DNA of 64,000 bases from Gimesia benthica (GTDB taxonomy: Bacteria > Planctomycetota > Planctomycetia > Planctomycetales > Planctomycetaceae): the NCBI RefSeq assembly GCF_009720525.1, contig NZ_CP043930.1, forward strand, positions 620,001 through 684,000, written 5' to 3'. Positions 1 through 9,741 of the stretch are shown one piece after another. Both the position numbers and the translations under genes were made by a program. The notes under the pieces are model-generated. The model saw nothing but the letters and a program-made list of their open reading frames with translations. It was not told the origin of the DNA and made no database searches. Within the stretch, counting starts at the first letter, position 1, and each line of letters opens with the position of its first letter.

Positions 1-201
1 GGGTGGGGCGTGTTCGGGGCGGAGCAGGTGAATGGGATGGGGATCAAATGTGAAGACCATCGGCGGCAGCTCTCTCTGGCGGGCATGATCGACCAGCGTC
101 TGAATCATCTTCTGATGACCCCGGTGGACGCCATCAAAGTTCCCGATCGAGATCATTCCGCCCCGACAGGCATCGAATCCTTCTGTACCACGTATTAACA
201 C
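1..201 (-). CDS. ribF: RibF N-terminus (riboflavin kinase / FAD synthetase), partial
   Basis: Only the first 67 codons lie in the window; the gene continues past base 1. The translation carries GNFDGVHRGHQ and VFTFDPHP, the nucleotide-binding signatures of the FMN adenylyltransferase (FAD synthetase) domain that forms the N-terminal half of bifunctional RibF. This enzyme phosphorylates riboflavin to FMN and then adenylylates it to FAD in the cytoplasm. I chose the GTG at 199-201 because the product then starts MLIRG, close to the usual MxLIRG start of RibF; a TTG at 211-213 is possible, and an in-frame TAA lies just upstream of that. The C-terminal riboflavin kinase domain is not visible. The family call is secure, the start moderately so. 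Confidence 0.85.
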   Translation of the reverse strand, partial: MLIRGTEGFDACRGGMISIGNFDGVHRGHQKMIQTLVDHARQRELPPMVFTFDPHPIHLLRPEHAPP

Positions 202-524
202 CGCTGAACCCAATATTTATTTGTCTTTATTTAGTAATTCGCCTGAATCGGGACAGATCGTCAGAAGTACCCCTTGAATCGACACGAATTCAGAAAATGT
301 AGAGCGATAAGTACCATCTGCTCCCAAATATTGCTACTATTAAGCGTAGGAAAGGTGTTTCCTCGCTCTCCCCGATCTACGTCAGGTCTTGCTCCACATC
401 TCTGGACCAGCCTGCATCCGGAGGGTGCTCACCTGTTTTTTCAAGCATGCTTTTGGTATCTCAAAACTCAACATGATACCATCCAGTAACAGATTCACTT
501 TATTAAATAACTGGAGATAACGAA
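202..524. other. Intergenic region between divergent ribF and the Gfo/Idh/MocA gene
   Basis: This stretch separates two divergent genes and must hold promoters for both. I see no convincing coding potential and no strong hairpin. A ribosome binding site (GGAG, about 510-515) stands at good spacing before the ATG at 525. Confidence 0.4.
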
Positions 525-2021
<1,497 letters not shown>

Positions 2022-2040
2022 TACTCCGGTTTAATTTCTC

Positions 2041-2079
2041 AAATCCCGCGTTCCCTACCCGGAACGCGGGATTTTTTTT
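2041..2079 (+). terminator. Rho-independent terminator
   Basis: A perfect 14-bp inverted repeat (2041-2054 with 2061-2074, six-base loop) with a GC-rich core is followed by a run of T. It ends the oxidoreductase transcript 20 bases after its stop. Confidence 0.92.
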
Positions 2080-2144
2080 ACACTGAGAGCATGAGTTAAC
2101 CGATCTCGAACTTCGTATTCTTACTGACCAGACTGGAAATCAAG

Positions 2145-3143
2145 ATGAAACATATCACCTCTCAACTTGCCTGCTGTCTGTTTTTGATCATTTTCACCCA
2201 GTTGAGCGTTACTGCCGCTGAAAAGAAAGGTTTCACCTGGAAAGATCATCCGGATCAGAAAGTGGCAGACCTGTACTATAACGGTCAACCAGTGCTGCAG
2301 TATGTCTACCCGTTTGATAAATCCACCCCGGAAACATTTCACGACACTTACAAAGTCTTTCATCATGTTTATAGTCCCCAGAGCGGAACGGTGATTACCA
2401 AGGGCCCCGGTGGGAAGTACACACATCATCGTGGATTATATGTCGGCTGGAATAAAACCAGCTTTGATGGCAAAACACTCGACTTCTGGCACTGTAAAAA
2501 CGGAGCCCATCTACGTCATGACAAGTTCATATCGATGCAGGGTGGCCCAGATGCGGGGACAATGACTGCGGAGATCCACTGGGAGGATGGCGACGGGAAG
2601 CCCGTGATTATTGAAACACGCAAAGTAACGGTTACTCCGATCAAGGTTTCCAGCTCTGAAGCACCAGCCTGGCAGATCGACTGGCAAACTACCTTACAAA
2701 GTAAACGCGGCGAAATTACTCTCGACGGCGATCGTCAACATGCCGGTTTCCAGTACCGTGCCGCCCAGCCAGTAGCCGAGTCCAATAATGCGACCTATGT
2801 TCGCCCCGAGGGATCGCCTCAGCAACCGGCTCCCTACCAGGTCTCAGACCGAACCGATCCCGACAAGCATGTGAACCTGGGCTGGCTTGCCATGTCTTAT
2901 GATATTGATGGCAAGCATTACAATGTGGAGTACATGGAAGATCCGAATGTACCGAAACCATCGCGATATTCCGAGCGTCCCTATGGTCGCTTTGGTGCCT
3001 TTTTCGATACGAAAATCGACGAAAGTCATCCGCTTAAGATGAACTATCGATTGATTGTGAGTGAAGGGAAGACTCCTTCCCAGTCCGAGGTTCAGAAACG
3101 TTATGACCAGTTTGTCTCCTCGTTAAAGAAACAGGACTCCTGA
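2145..3143 (+). CDS. Secreted DUF6807 / PmoA-family protein
   Basis: A 332-residue protein with a signal peptide (cleavage probably near the AAE at residues 26-28). The core has the family hallmark KGPGGKYTHHRGLYVGW near residues 85-100. The family is annotated PmoA in databases, but its members are not shown to be methane monooxygenase subunits; in planctomycetes they are exported proteins of unknown biochemical role, often beside Gfo/Idh/MocA oxidoreductases, as here. The stop TGA overlaps the next gene's ATG by one base (TGATG at 3141-3145), which suggests translational coupling with the CoA-binding gene. I infer a role in sugar or glycan breakdown from context only. Confidence 0.8.
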   Translation: MKHITSQLACCLFLIIFTQLSVTAAEKKGFTWKDHPDQKVADLYYNGQPVLQYVYPFDKSTPETFHDTYKVFHHVYSPQSGTVITKGPGGKYTHHRGLYVGWNKTSFDGKTLDFWHCKNGAHLRHDKFISMQGGPDAGTMTAEIHWEDGDGKPVIIETRKVTVTPIKVSSSEAPAWQIDWQTTLQSKRGEITLDGDRQHAGFQYRAAQPVAESNNATYVRPEGSPQQPAPYQVSDRTDPDKHVNLGWLAMSYDIDGKHYNVEYMEDPNVPKPSRYSERPYGRFGAFFDTKIDESHPLKMNYRLIVSEGKTPSQSEVQKRYDQFVSSLKKQDS

Positions 3144-3526
3144 TGAGTAAACCGACAGTTGCAATCATTGGTGCCAGCACAGACCGCCAGAAATATGGAA
3201 ACAAATCGGTCCGCGCACATTTGAGCCAGGGATACGAAGTTTATCCTATCCATCCCAGTGCAAATGAAATCGAAGGCTTGACCGCCTATCCCAGCCTGCA
3301 GGCTGTACCTGCGGAGAATCTGGACCGAATCAGTGTCTATGTGCCACCATCCGTTGGAATCCAGCTGCTGGAAGAAATCCAACAGAGAGGAGCTAAAGAG
3401 GTCTGGTTTAATCCGGGGAGCGAAAGCCCAGATCTGCTGGAGCGGGCACGGGAACTGGGATTGAATGTAATTCAGGCGTGTAGCATTATCGCCATCGGTG
3501 AGTCCCCCGCGGATCATGCCGACTAA
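3143..3526 (+). CDS. CoA-binding domain protein (CoA_binding_2 type)
   Basis: A 127-residue single-domain Rossmann protein. It starts with VAIIGASTDRQKYGNKS, the nucleotide-binding loop of the small CoA-binding family (YccU type), and keeps YPIHPS and VWFNPGS, both typical of the family. No acyl-CoA synthetase domains are attached. Its start codon overlaps the stop of the DUF6807 gene, so the two are co-translated. The family binds CoA in the cytoplasm; the physiological role is unknown. Confidence 0.85.
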   Translation: MSKPTVAIIGASTDRQKYGNKSVRAHLSQGYEVYPIHPSANEIEGLTAYPSLQAVPAENLDRISVYVPPSVGIQLLEEIQQRGAKEVWFNPGSESPDLLERARELGLNVIQACSIIAIGESPADHAD

Positions 3527-3643
3527 AGCGATCTCAAAATCGCGATTGAGCCCCGCAACTGGTTCGTATAGAATGAGATCAGGCACGCTGCAAAGCGGTC
3601 TGGATTGATTAACCCTCACTCGGTAGGCAATGAAGCATCGATC

Positions 3644-4168
3644 ATGAAAAAATGTAAAGTCTGTAACAAGCCGGCAGTCTATCACCTGACTGAGATTCAG
3701 AATGGTGAGGCACAGGCACTGCATTTCTGTGAAGAACATTTTCAGGAATATATCAGCGGGCAGACATCGCAGGACGAATGGGAGCCTCAGGATGATGCGA
3801 CTCTGATTGAACTCAGTTCTCAGGAACTGCAGTTAGACGAAGAGATGGAATGTCCCAATTGCGGAATCACATTTCAGGAATTTCGTAGTGAAGGACGACT
3901 CGGCTGCCCGCATGATTACATCGCCTTCCGAGAACCGCTGATTCAATTACTTGAGAACATCCATGGTGAGTGCGTGCACATTGGGAAATTCCCCAAGCGA
4001 GCCCCCACTTCCAGTCAGCAGCAGTACAATTTAATCAAACTCCGGCGAGAATTGACCGCGGCGATTGCAGAAGAAAATTACGAAGCGGCCGCCTCGCTAA
4101 GAGACGAGATTTCCAAGCTGGAGCAGGAAGAACAGGAACAGTCGGAATCAGACACCTCTGCCGAGTAA
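3644..4168 (+). CDS. McsA-like zinc-finger / UVR-domain protein
   Basis: A 174-residue protein with two cysteine modules: CKVCNKP near the N-terminus with a later CEEH, and CPNCG around residue 69 with a later Cys-Pro-His. The C-terminus (about 125-165) is a UvrB/UvrC (UVR) interaction motif. This layout matches McsA, the activator of the protein-arginine kinase McsB that marks proteins for Clp proteolysis. No mcsB lies beside it; the next gene is tRNA-Leu. I chose the ATG at 3644 rather than an upstream TTG at 3605 because the zinc module starts straight after it and a GAAG sits 8 bases upstream. Binding partner and function are inferred from the family. Confidence 0.78.
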   Translation: MKKCKVCNKPAVYHLTEIQNGEAQALHFCEEHFQEYISGQTSQDEWEPQDDATLIELSSQELQLDEEMECPNCGITFQEFRSEGRLGCPHDYIAFREPLIQLLENIHGECVHIGKFPKRAPTSSQQQYNLIKLRRELTAAIAEENYEAAASLRDEISKLEQEEQEQSESDTSAE

Positions 4169-4251
4169 GCTGTCATCCCCTGTTTTAATGTCCGAAATGC
4201 TGTAAATCTGGCTGAAACCCCGTAAAGTCAAACTTTTTTCAGTCAGTCGAT

Positions 4252-4280
4252 TTGTGTCTCCTCCCTGAAATCGTTAGTAT
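4252..4280 (+). promoter_or_regulatory. Probable sigma-70 promoter for tRNA-Leu
   Basis: TTGTGT (4252-4257) and TAGTAT (4275-4280) are separated by exactly 17 bases, and the mature tRNA starts 24 bases after the -10 box. Match quality is moderate, but spacing and position fit well. Confidence 0.5.
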
Positions 4281-4303
4281 TCCTGCAGATTCGCAATTCA
4301 ACC

Positions 4304-4385
4304 GGGGATGTGGTGGAATTGGCAGACACGCTAGATTTAGGATCTAGTGCCGCAAGGCGTGCAGGTTCAAGTCCTGTCATCCCCA
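4304..4385 (+). tRNA. tRNA-Leu (anticodon UAG)
   Basis: The acceptor stem pairs 4304-4310 (GGGGATG) with 4378-4384 (CATCCCC), discriminator A at 4385. The D-arm carries TGGTGGAATTGGCAGACACG, the anticodon stem CTAGA/TCTAG encloses loop TTTAGGA (anticodon TAG, reads CUA), a long class II variable arm follows, and the T-arm contains GGTTCAAGTCC. No CCA is encoded, so it must be added after transcription. The 82-nt length fits tRNA-Leu. Confidence 0.97.
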
Positions 4386-4388
4386 CTC

Positions 4389-4421
4389 AAAAGCACTGAC
4401 GCTTCTGGCATCAGTGCTTTT
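4389..4421. terminator. Bidirectional terminator between tRNA-Leu and the PEP-synthase-like gene
   Basis: An 11-bp inverted repeat (4389-4399 with 4411-4421) has A residues on its left arm and T residues on its right, so it can end transcription from both sides. The stop codon of the minus-strand gene lies at 4422-4424, directly against the hairpin. Confidence 0.85.
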
Positions 4422-6470
4422 TTATTGCGTCGACTCCAGAATTCGCACTACTTGCGCATAGGTGTCGACTTCGATCAAATCGCCATCCTGGATCATTTTC
4501 GTGGCTCTGCCTGTGCCGATGAGCGTCGGCTTTTTGAGTTCGCGTGCCAGAATCGCTGCATGACAGGCGATGCCGCCATCGTCAGTGACAATCGCGCCAC
4601 AGGTTTTCATGAGCGGGAGCAGGGCAGGATTGGACTGGATCGAAACCAGCACTTCATCAGCCTGAACCGTAAAACCTTGAGAATCCAGGCTCAGAACCAC
4701 CCGGGCCCGACCGCGAAAGATTCCCGGCCAGGCGGCCTGCCCAGTCAACTCATTAGAATCTCCCACAGGCAGACTCTGTCGCTGTTTCGCAAGACGAGTC
4801 AACAGATAACCAGTCTGGGAAACCAGATGAAAGCTCTCCTGTCCTTCAAGCAGCTGAAAGATGTAGCGTTCTCCGGAATCGATCGACTGCAGACGCGTTT
4901 CCAGTAGTTCCCGAGTGACGAGCCCCTGTTTCAGTTCGCTCCATAACACCAGATCACAGGCGCGATCTGGCTGTGAAAATCCCAGCCTTTCAGCAGTCTG
5001 TTTCGCCAGAGGTTGAAGCAGTTTTCTTTCAATCACGGGGTAGAGAGAATGAGAACGAATCTGCTCTGCCAGAGAGCGTACCTCAGGATCATCAATCTGA
5101 TGTAATTCAATATACGTCAGTAACCAGGCTGGAAAAACAGTTGTATGCTGGGCAACATCAGCGAAAAAATCCTCCAGTTCTGTTAGATCGGCGAACCCAT
5201 TTACTCCCTGCTCAATGACGGCCGGGCCCTGTGCATAAATTCCCAGTCCATAACGCAGGATACGAATGATTTCGTCTCGATCATTCTGGAACAGATATCC
5301 AATTCGATCGAGGAACTCATCAGCCGATTTTTGAGAACTAAACAGATTCATCATACCCGTTTCGTCTTGTATCAGCAGTGCTTCATTGAGATGTGTCCCT
5401 AACGTATGATCCGCATGCCTGGCATCCATCCAGTAGGGGAGAATCGAAGCAGCCAGCAGGAAAAACGGACGCCTAACACAAAAATGCCATTCCAGACTTT
5501 GATCAAACAGACTTTGATCATATTCAGCAGCCAGCGTGGTGATGGGACGTGCCTGGAGGATCTGGAAGTTCCCATTCTCGATGGCCCATTCCGTGTCGAT
5601 TGGATGCCCGTAATGATCATGCAATCGTGCGAGGATCCCGGCATATTCGGTAACCTGTGAGGTACTGATTTTAGGTTGGCTGCCTCGACCATCCAGTTCC
5701 TGCCAGACAGGCTTCGTATTTCCATCCCCCAGCCAGAGAGCCTCCTTCTGCTCACCGATGACCGACTCCAGTATCTGAAAAGAGTCACGCTCTACGATGA
5801 ATTGGTCTGGAACAATCCGTCCGGAAACAATGGCTTCCCCCAATCCCAGACACGCCTCGATCAATTGGATGTCCGGTTCCTGAGTTACCGGGTGGACAGA
5901 AAAACCAATGCCCGAAATTTCGCTAGCTACCATCTGCTGTATGACGACCGCTACCGCGATCTCCCCTGAGGCATAACCGTGGGTCGCTCCATAGGCGAGA
6001 GCAGATTCGCTGAAGAGAGAGAGCCAGCAGTCGCGAATCCGTTTTGTAATTTCGTCTGGTGACACGTCCAGCCAGGTTTCCAGCTGGCCGGCCCAGGCGC
6101 TCGTAGCGCTGTCCTCACAGGTGGCACTGGAGCGTACGGAAACACGTTTTAGCTGCATTTCATCAGTTGCCTGCCTGACAGCCACTTCGAGTGGTTCTGG
6201 AAAACAGACTTCCTCGAGACAGCTCTGAATTTCAGCGCGTGCCTGGGCCAGGGACAGTTGATTCGTATTTAGTCTCTGAATGACATCAACGACAGCACGT
6301 TTAGGCTCCCCCTGGAAAAAATATTCTCGAAATGCACAACTGGAGACCACAAAGCCCGGAGGAACCGGGGCCTTAGCCTGAATCAGTTCTCCCAGGGATG
6401 CTCCTTTGCCTCCGGCTTCCGCCACGTGGGACGCATTGATTTCGGATAGTCGATAGATCAGCTGTGGCAT
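4422..6470 (-). CDS. PEP-synthase-like / rifampicin-phosphotransferase-like enzyme
   Basis: A 682-residue protein. Residues 1 to about 315 form a pyruvate-phosphate-dikinase type ATP-grasp domain (GGKGASLGEL at the start, VSVRSSATCEDS, and ILQARPITT at the end). The C-terminus (about 595-680) is the swivelling phosphohistidine domain with DDGGIACHAAILAREL, catalytic His near 637. The C-terminal TIM barrel of true PEP synthase and PPDK is absent. In its place, between the two domains, lies about 270 residues I do not recognise. The order ATP-grasp, unknown domain, His domain is that of rifampicin phosphotransferase, which phosphorylates a small molecule using ATP. I infer a phosphotransferase with an unknown acceptor. 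A GGAGAA ribosome binding site precedes the ATG. Transcription is convergent with tRNA-Leu. Confidence 0.78.
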   Translation of the reverse strand: MPQLIYRLSEINASHVAEAGGKGASLGELIQAKAPVPPGFVVSSCAFREYFFQGEPKRAVVDVIQRLNTNQLSLAQARAEIQSCLEEVCFPEPLEVAVRQATDEMQLKRVSVRSSATCEDSATSAWAGQLETWLDVSPDEITKRIRDCWLSLFSESALAYGATHGYASGEIAVAVVIQQMVASEISGIGFSVHPVTQEPDIQLIEACLGLGEAIVSGRIVPDQFIVERDSFQILESVIGEQKEALWLGDGNTKPVWQELDGRGSQPKISTSQVTEYAGILARLHDHYGHPIDTEWAIENGNFQILQARPITTLAAEYDQSLFDQSLEWHFCVRRPFFLLAASILPYWMDARHADHTLGTHLNEALLIQDETGMMNLFSSQKSADEFLDRIGYLFQNDRDEIIRILRYGLGIYAQGPAVIEQGVNGFADLTELEDFFADVAQHTTVFPAWLLTYIELHQIDDPEVRSLAEQIRSHSLYPVIERKLLQPLAKQTAERLGFSQPDRACDLVLWSELKQGLVTRELLETRLQSIDSGERYIFQLLEGQESFHLVSQTGYLLTRLAKQRQSLPVGDSNELTGQAAWPGIFRGRARVVLSLDSQGFTVQADEVLVSIQSNPALLPLMKTCGAIVTDDGGIACHAAILARELKKPTLIGTGRATKMIQDGDLIEVDTYAQVVRILESTQ

Positions 6471-6756
6471 CGCTCTGGTTCTCCTGGATCAGATCTTTTT
6501 TCAGACCAAAGCTTACCGAGTTCTCTACTGCCAAGAAATACTATTCATTTACACATATCTCAAAATAATAAAATCCTCATTTCCTGCTGATTTTCAGCAC
6601 CTGGCTATATAGAGTGATCTGTACTTCAAATCCATTTCTACTTATGGTTCCCCCTGAACTTGAACTCCCAACCTGAGACTGAATGCGCCTAACTACGCAT
6701 CGCAAGTCGGTCTTACTTAAAGCCTTTCTTCTTGTTAGTCAGCAACGGACTGTAAC

Positions 6757-7749
6757 ATGAGATATTTTCTGCTCTTACTTCCACTGCTACTATTTGAGGG
6801 GGATGCCGGTCTTTTTGAGTATCGCACCAAAAACTTCACCGTATACTGCCGAGACGCAACACTCGCAGTTCAGGTGGGAGAAGCAGCCGAACATTATCGC
6901 GATCGACATGCGCGGGAATGGCTCGGGCATCCAATACCCAACTGGTATGCTCCCTGTCCGATTCGAGTCAATGCAGGAGACTATGCAGGGGGAGGAGCAA
7001 CTACCTTCTCCTTCGACCAGGGACAGGTATTTGGCTGGGATATGCAGGTACAGGGAACTTCCCAGAGCCTGCTGGAGAGTGTTATTCCGCACGAAGTACT
7101 GCACACAGTCTTCGCATCCCACTTCCGTCGTCCCTTGCCACGCTGGGCAGACGAAGGGGCTGCGACCTATGAGGAAGCAGAAGCCGAGAAACGACCGATC
7201 CGTGAACTGGCTCGTGAAGTCGTCGGCACCGAACGGCAGATCCCGATTCGGCGGTTGCTGGTCATGCAGAATTATCCCGACAATCTCGGCGGAATCGCTG
7301 TCCTGTACGCTCAAGGTTTCTATCTGGTAGAATACCTGATCGATCGGGAAGGGAAGCAGGAGTTTGTCCGTTTTTTGGATACTGCCTATCAGACGAACTG
7401 GGATACCGCGTTTCAGACCCACTACGGTTTCCAAAACCAGGAGACGGCATACACTGCAGCCTGGCAGAAACATAATAAGATCGACCAGCAAATTGCCAGC
7501 CGATACGAAGTCAAAATGTTTACTGGCGCTGACTGCCGCCAGTGCGAAGAGGATCGCAGGACCATTCTACCTCAACTGCGCGCTCGAGGACTGGTAGTAA
7601 AGGTTCTGGATTATGATCGCAATCTCGAACAGGCACGTCAGGAAAATGTAATCGGACTTCCCACATATATCATTTATGAAAATGGGAAACGGATCGCCAA
7701 ACTGCGAGAGAGTCGCGCCCTGAGTTCACTGCTGCAGCGTCGCCATTGA
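6757..7749 (+). CDS. Gluzincin-type metallopeptidase fused to a thioredoxin-like domain
   Basis: A 330-residue protein with a short hydrophobic N-terminus (residues 3-13) that may be a signal peptide. The middle has the zinc motif HEVLH (His112, Glu113, His116) and, 17 residues on, WADEGAATYEE, whose Glu133 is the expected third ligand of gluzincin (MA-like) peptidases. After about residue 248 a second domain begins: VKMFTGADCRQC with a CxxC pair (Cys260, Cys263), then GLPTYIIYENGK, the cis-proline loop of thioredoxins. So one polypeptide combines a peptidase and a thiol-disulfide domain. I know of no function for this pairing. Substrate unknown. It is followed by a 486-base gap, so it probably stands alone. 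Confidence 0.72.
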   Translation: MRYFLLLLPLLLFEGDAGLFEYRTKNFTVYCRDATLAVQVGEAAEHYRDRHAREWLGHPIPNWYAPCPIRVNAGDYAGGGATTFSFDQGQVFGWDMQVQGTSQSLLESVIPHEVLHTVFASHFRRPLPRWADEGAATYEEAEAEKRPIRELAREVVGTERQIPIRRLLVMQNYPDNLGGIAVLYAQGFYLVEYLIDREGKQEFVRFLDTAYQTNWDTAFQTHYGFQNQETAYTAAWQKHNKIDQQIASRYEVKMFTGADCRQCEEDRRTILPQLRARGLVVKVLDYDRNLEQARQENVIGLPTYIIYENGKRIAKLRESRALSSLLQRRH

Positions 7750-8235
7750 GATTGATTTTATTCTGGGAGATTCGACTACCTGTCGACACTCTCAGAACAA
7801 AGCTCCCAACATCTATCTCGCGAATCATTCCCAGGAACGCCGTTCGATTCCCACCGACAGTTCTGTTGCCTGGTGACAGCCGGAATGCCCACAGTGCTAA
7901 ATAAGCACCTGTCAGGGAATTACTGTAGATCTATCTACCACATCTAATCAAGATCGATACATGCAACTGTGTAAAGTGTTCAGCGGTTACAGTCTGTTTT
8001 TTTGAGTCCTCAAAAAATATAGCCCTGGATCCACAAGATTAACAACATTTCTTAATAAACAATCTTGTTGCTTCTCTTTACTCAAAGCATAATGAAATCA
8101 GCTATGTGCATCATTGATACACACAGCCTTGGTATTCTCGCGAAGAATCAAGCGCTCTGATTGAACGAAATACTAATCACTTCAATTCTCCTGAATTCTA
8201 TTTCGTTTTATCAATTATCTTTGAAAGGCACACTC
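7750..8235. other. Intergenic region upstream of the DUF1559 gene
   Basis: No gene is visible. A tight inverted repeat at 7998-8017 (T6-GAG, two-base loop, CTC-A6) may end the upstream transcript. AAAGG at about 8222-8228 serves as ribosome binding site for the ATG at 8236. Confidence 0.4.
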
Positions 8236-9171
8236 ATGCGCACGCGCCCTCACAAACGTGGTTTTACCCTGATTGAATTGCTGGTCGTTATTGCCATCAT
8301 TGCAATTCTAATTGCTCTCCTTCTTCCCGCAGTTCAACAGGCCCGCGAAGCAGCTCGACGCAGTACTTGCAAAAACAATCTTAAGCAAATCGGGCTGGCA
8401 CTTCACAATTATCATGACACACATCGAGTACTGCCTCCGGCAACTATCAACGCAGGTTTATCGTCGTGTGATGCAGTCCATGGCTCAACTGGTAATCTGT
8501 TAAACCACACCTGCTACCAGATGATCCTGCCCTTTATCGATCAGGCAAATATTTACAACCAATACAACTGGAGCCTGCCCAGCGGCCGTGCAAATCATGG
8601 ATCGGGATGCACAGGAACTGTCACGACAGACCAGTATTCGATTGTGACATCTCCCGTCCCGGTCTTTCTGTGTCCCTCAGATCCGGGAACTCAGCAAAAT
8701 TCAACAACCTCTGGTCCATACTACGTCAGTCCCGGTTGGCGAACGAGTTACGGAGTCGTGAATTACACTACTGGAGGAAGTGGCGGCAGTTGGAGAGCAA
8801 ACAACAGCACACTCAAAGGTGCGATGGGACCGAATGGTGCTGCTCAGTTCCGTGATTTTAAAGATGGTACCAGTAACACGATGGTCATGTGTGAAACCCA
8901 GTTGAACAAGACATCGACCAGTTATGGTCCTTACTGGAATGCCGCTACACATACATTTTTCATTATGCCGGGTGTCACAGGTTATACTCTCAACTTTGAC
9001 AACACGAATGGAAAACAATACGCCTGGGGAGCCGGCAGCTTTCATGTGGGCGGTGGTCACATTCTGATGGGAGATGGTGCCGTCCGCTTCCTCAGCGAAA
9101 ATGTAGACCGTGTCGGAGTAGTACAGGCATTGGTCTCTATCGGTGGTGGCGAAGTCATTCCAGAATTCTAA
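8236..9171 (+). CDS. DUF1559 protein with type IV pilin-like N-terminus
   Basis: A 311-residue member of the large planctomycete DUF1559 family. After a short basic leader the sequence GFTLIELLVVIAIIAIL gives a prepilin peptidase site (cleavage after Gly) and a pilin-type helix, followed by PAVQQAREAARR. The body is the DUF1559 domain, and the C-terminal signature FHVGGGHILMGDGAVRFLS (His, then DG) is intact. Members are probably pseudopilin-like surface or secretion proteins; the role is not established. I chose the ATG at 8236 because the charged leader starts there and AAAGG lies upstream, not the TTG at 8161. A strong terminator follows, then a small lipoprotein gene. Confidence 0.9.
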   Translation: MRTRPHKRGFTLIELLVVIAIIAILIALLLPAVQQAREAARRSTCKNNLKQIGLALHNYHDTHRVLPPATINAGLSSCDAVHGSTGNLLNHTCYQMILPFIDQANIYNQYNWSLPSGRANHGSGCTGTVTTDQYSIVTSPVPVFLCPSDPGTQQNSTTSGPYYVSPGWRTSYGVVNYTTGGSGGSWRANNSTLKGAMGPNGAAQFRDFKDGTSNTMVMCETQLNKTSTSYGPYWNAATHTFFIMPGVTGYTLNFDNTNGKQYAWGAGSFHVGGGHILMGDGAVRFLSENVDRVGVVQALVSIGGGEVIPEF

Positions 9172-9206
9172 GTCTGATCTCCATGCTCTGCTTCTGATTT
9201 AAGTCG

Positions 9207-9250
9207 ATCCAGACCGCGGTGATCGTCATCGCCGCGGTCTGGATTCTTTT
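9207..9250 (+). terminator. Rho-independent terminator after the DUF1559 gene
   Basis: A 13-bp perfect inverted repeat (9207-9219 with 9232-9244), rich in GC, is followed by TCTTTT. It separates the DUF1559 gene from the lipoprotein gene, so co-expression would need read-through or a second promoter. Confidence 0.88.
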
Positions 9251-9306
9251 CCAGCGACGCTCGCAATTTTACACTCAACTTTTAACTTTCTGACTGGATC
9301 AGATAC

Positions 9307-9735
9307 ATGTTTTTGTCCCTGAATCTTCCCAAATGCATTCTCTTCAGTTCATTGCTCCTCTTACTTACCGGTTGTTCAAGCGGTAGTGGTGAAGCTGTCC
9401 CTGATCTAGCGGATGTAAGCGGTGTAGTGACCATGGATGGTTCACCACTGGTTAACGCCAAAGTTATTTTTGAACCTCTGGAAACCACCGGCAAGGCTAG
9501 ACGCCGAGCCTCCAGTGCTACAACTCAGGAGGATGGTTCATACAATCTGGAATACAATGAAGACGCCTCTGGTGCTTCCCTGGGTAAACACAGAGTTATG
9601 ATCATTAAACTCACTGACAATCCGGAAGACGCAGGCAAACAACTGGTTCCCACGAAATATAACGACAAATCTGAACTTACGGCAGACGTAAAAGCAGATG
9701 GGAACACAATTAATTTCGATCTCAAATCGAAGTAA
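9307..9735 (+). CDS. Small lipoprotein with carboxypeptidase-regulatory-like fold
   Basis: A 142-residue protein with a lipoprotein signal peptide and lipobox LTGC (Cys near 23). The mature part reads VSGVVTMDGSPLVNAKVIFEP, then a DGSY turn and KHRVMIIK, the pattern of the transthyretin-like/carboxypeptidase regulatory beta-sandwich seen in many planctomycete lipoproteins that follow DUF1559 genes. Probably membrane-anchored outside the cytoplasm. Its position right after a DUF1559 protein is a recurring planctomycete arrangement and suggests, without proving, a joint surface role. Confidence 0.8.
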   Translation: MFLSLNLPKCILFSSLLLLLTGCSSGSGEAVPDLADVSGVVTMDGSPLVNAKVIFEPLETTGKARRRASSATTQEDGSYNLEYNEDASGASLGKHRVMIIKLTDNPEDAGKQLVPTKYNDKSELTADVKADGNTINFDLKSK

Positions 9736-9741
9736 GTCGTA

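Noticed and set aside
10-198. Plus-strand reading frame over the first 200 bases
   Set aside because: It lies opposite the clear RibF coding frame on the minus strand and has no ribosome binding site.
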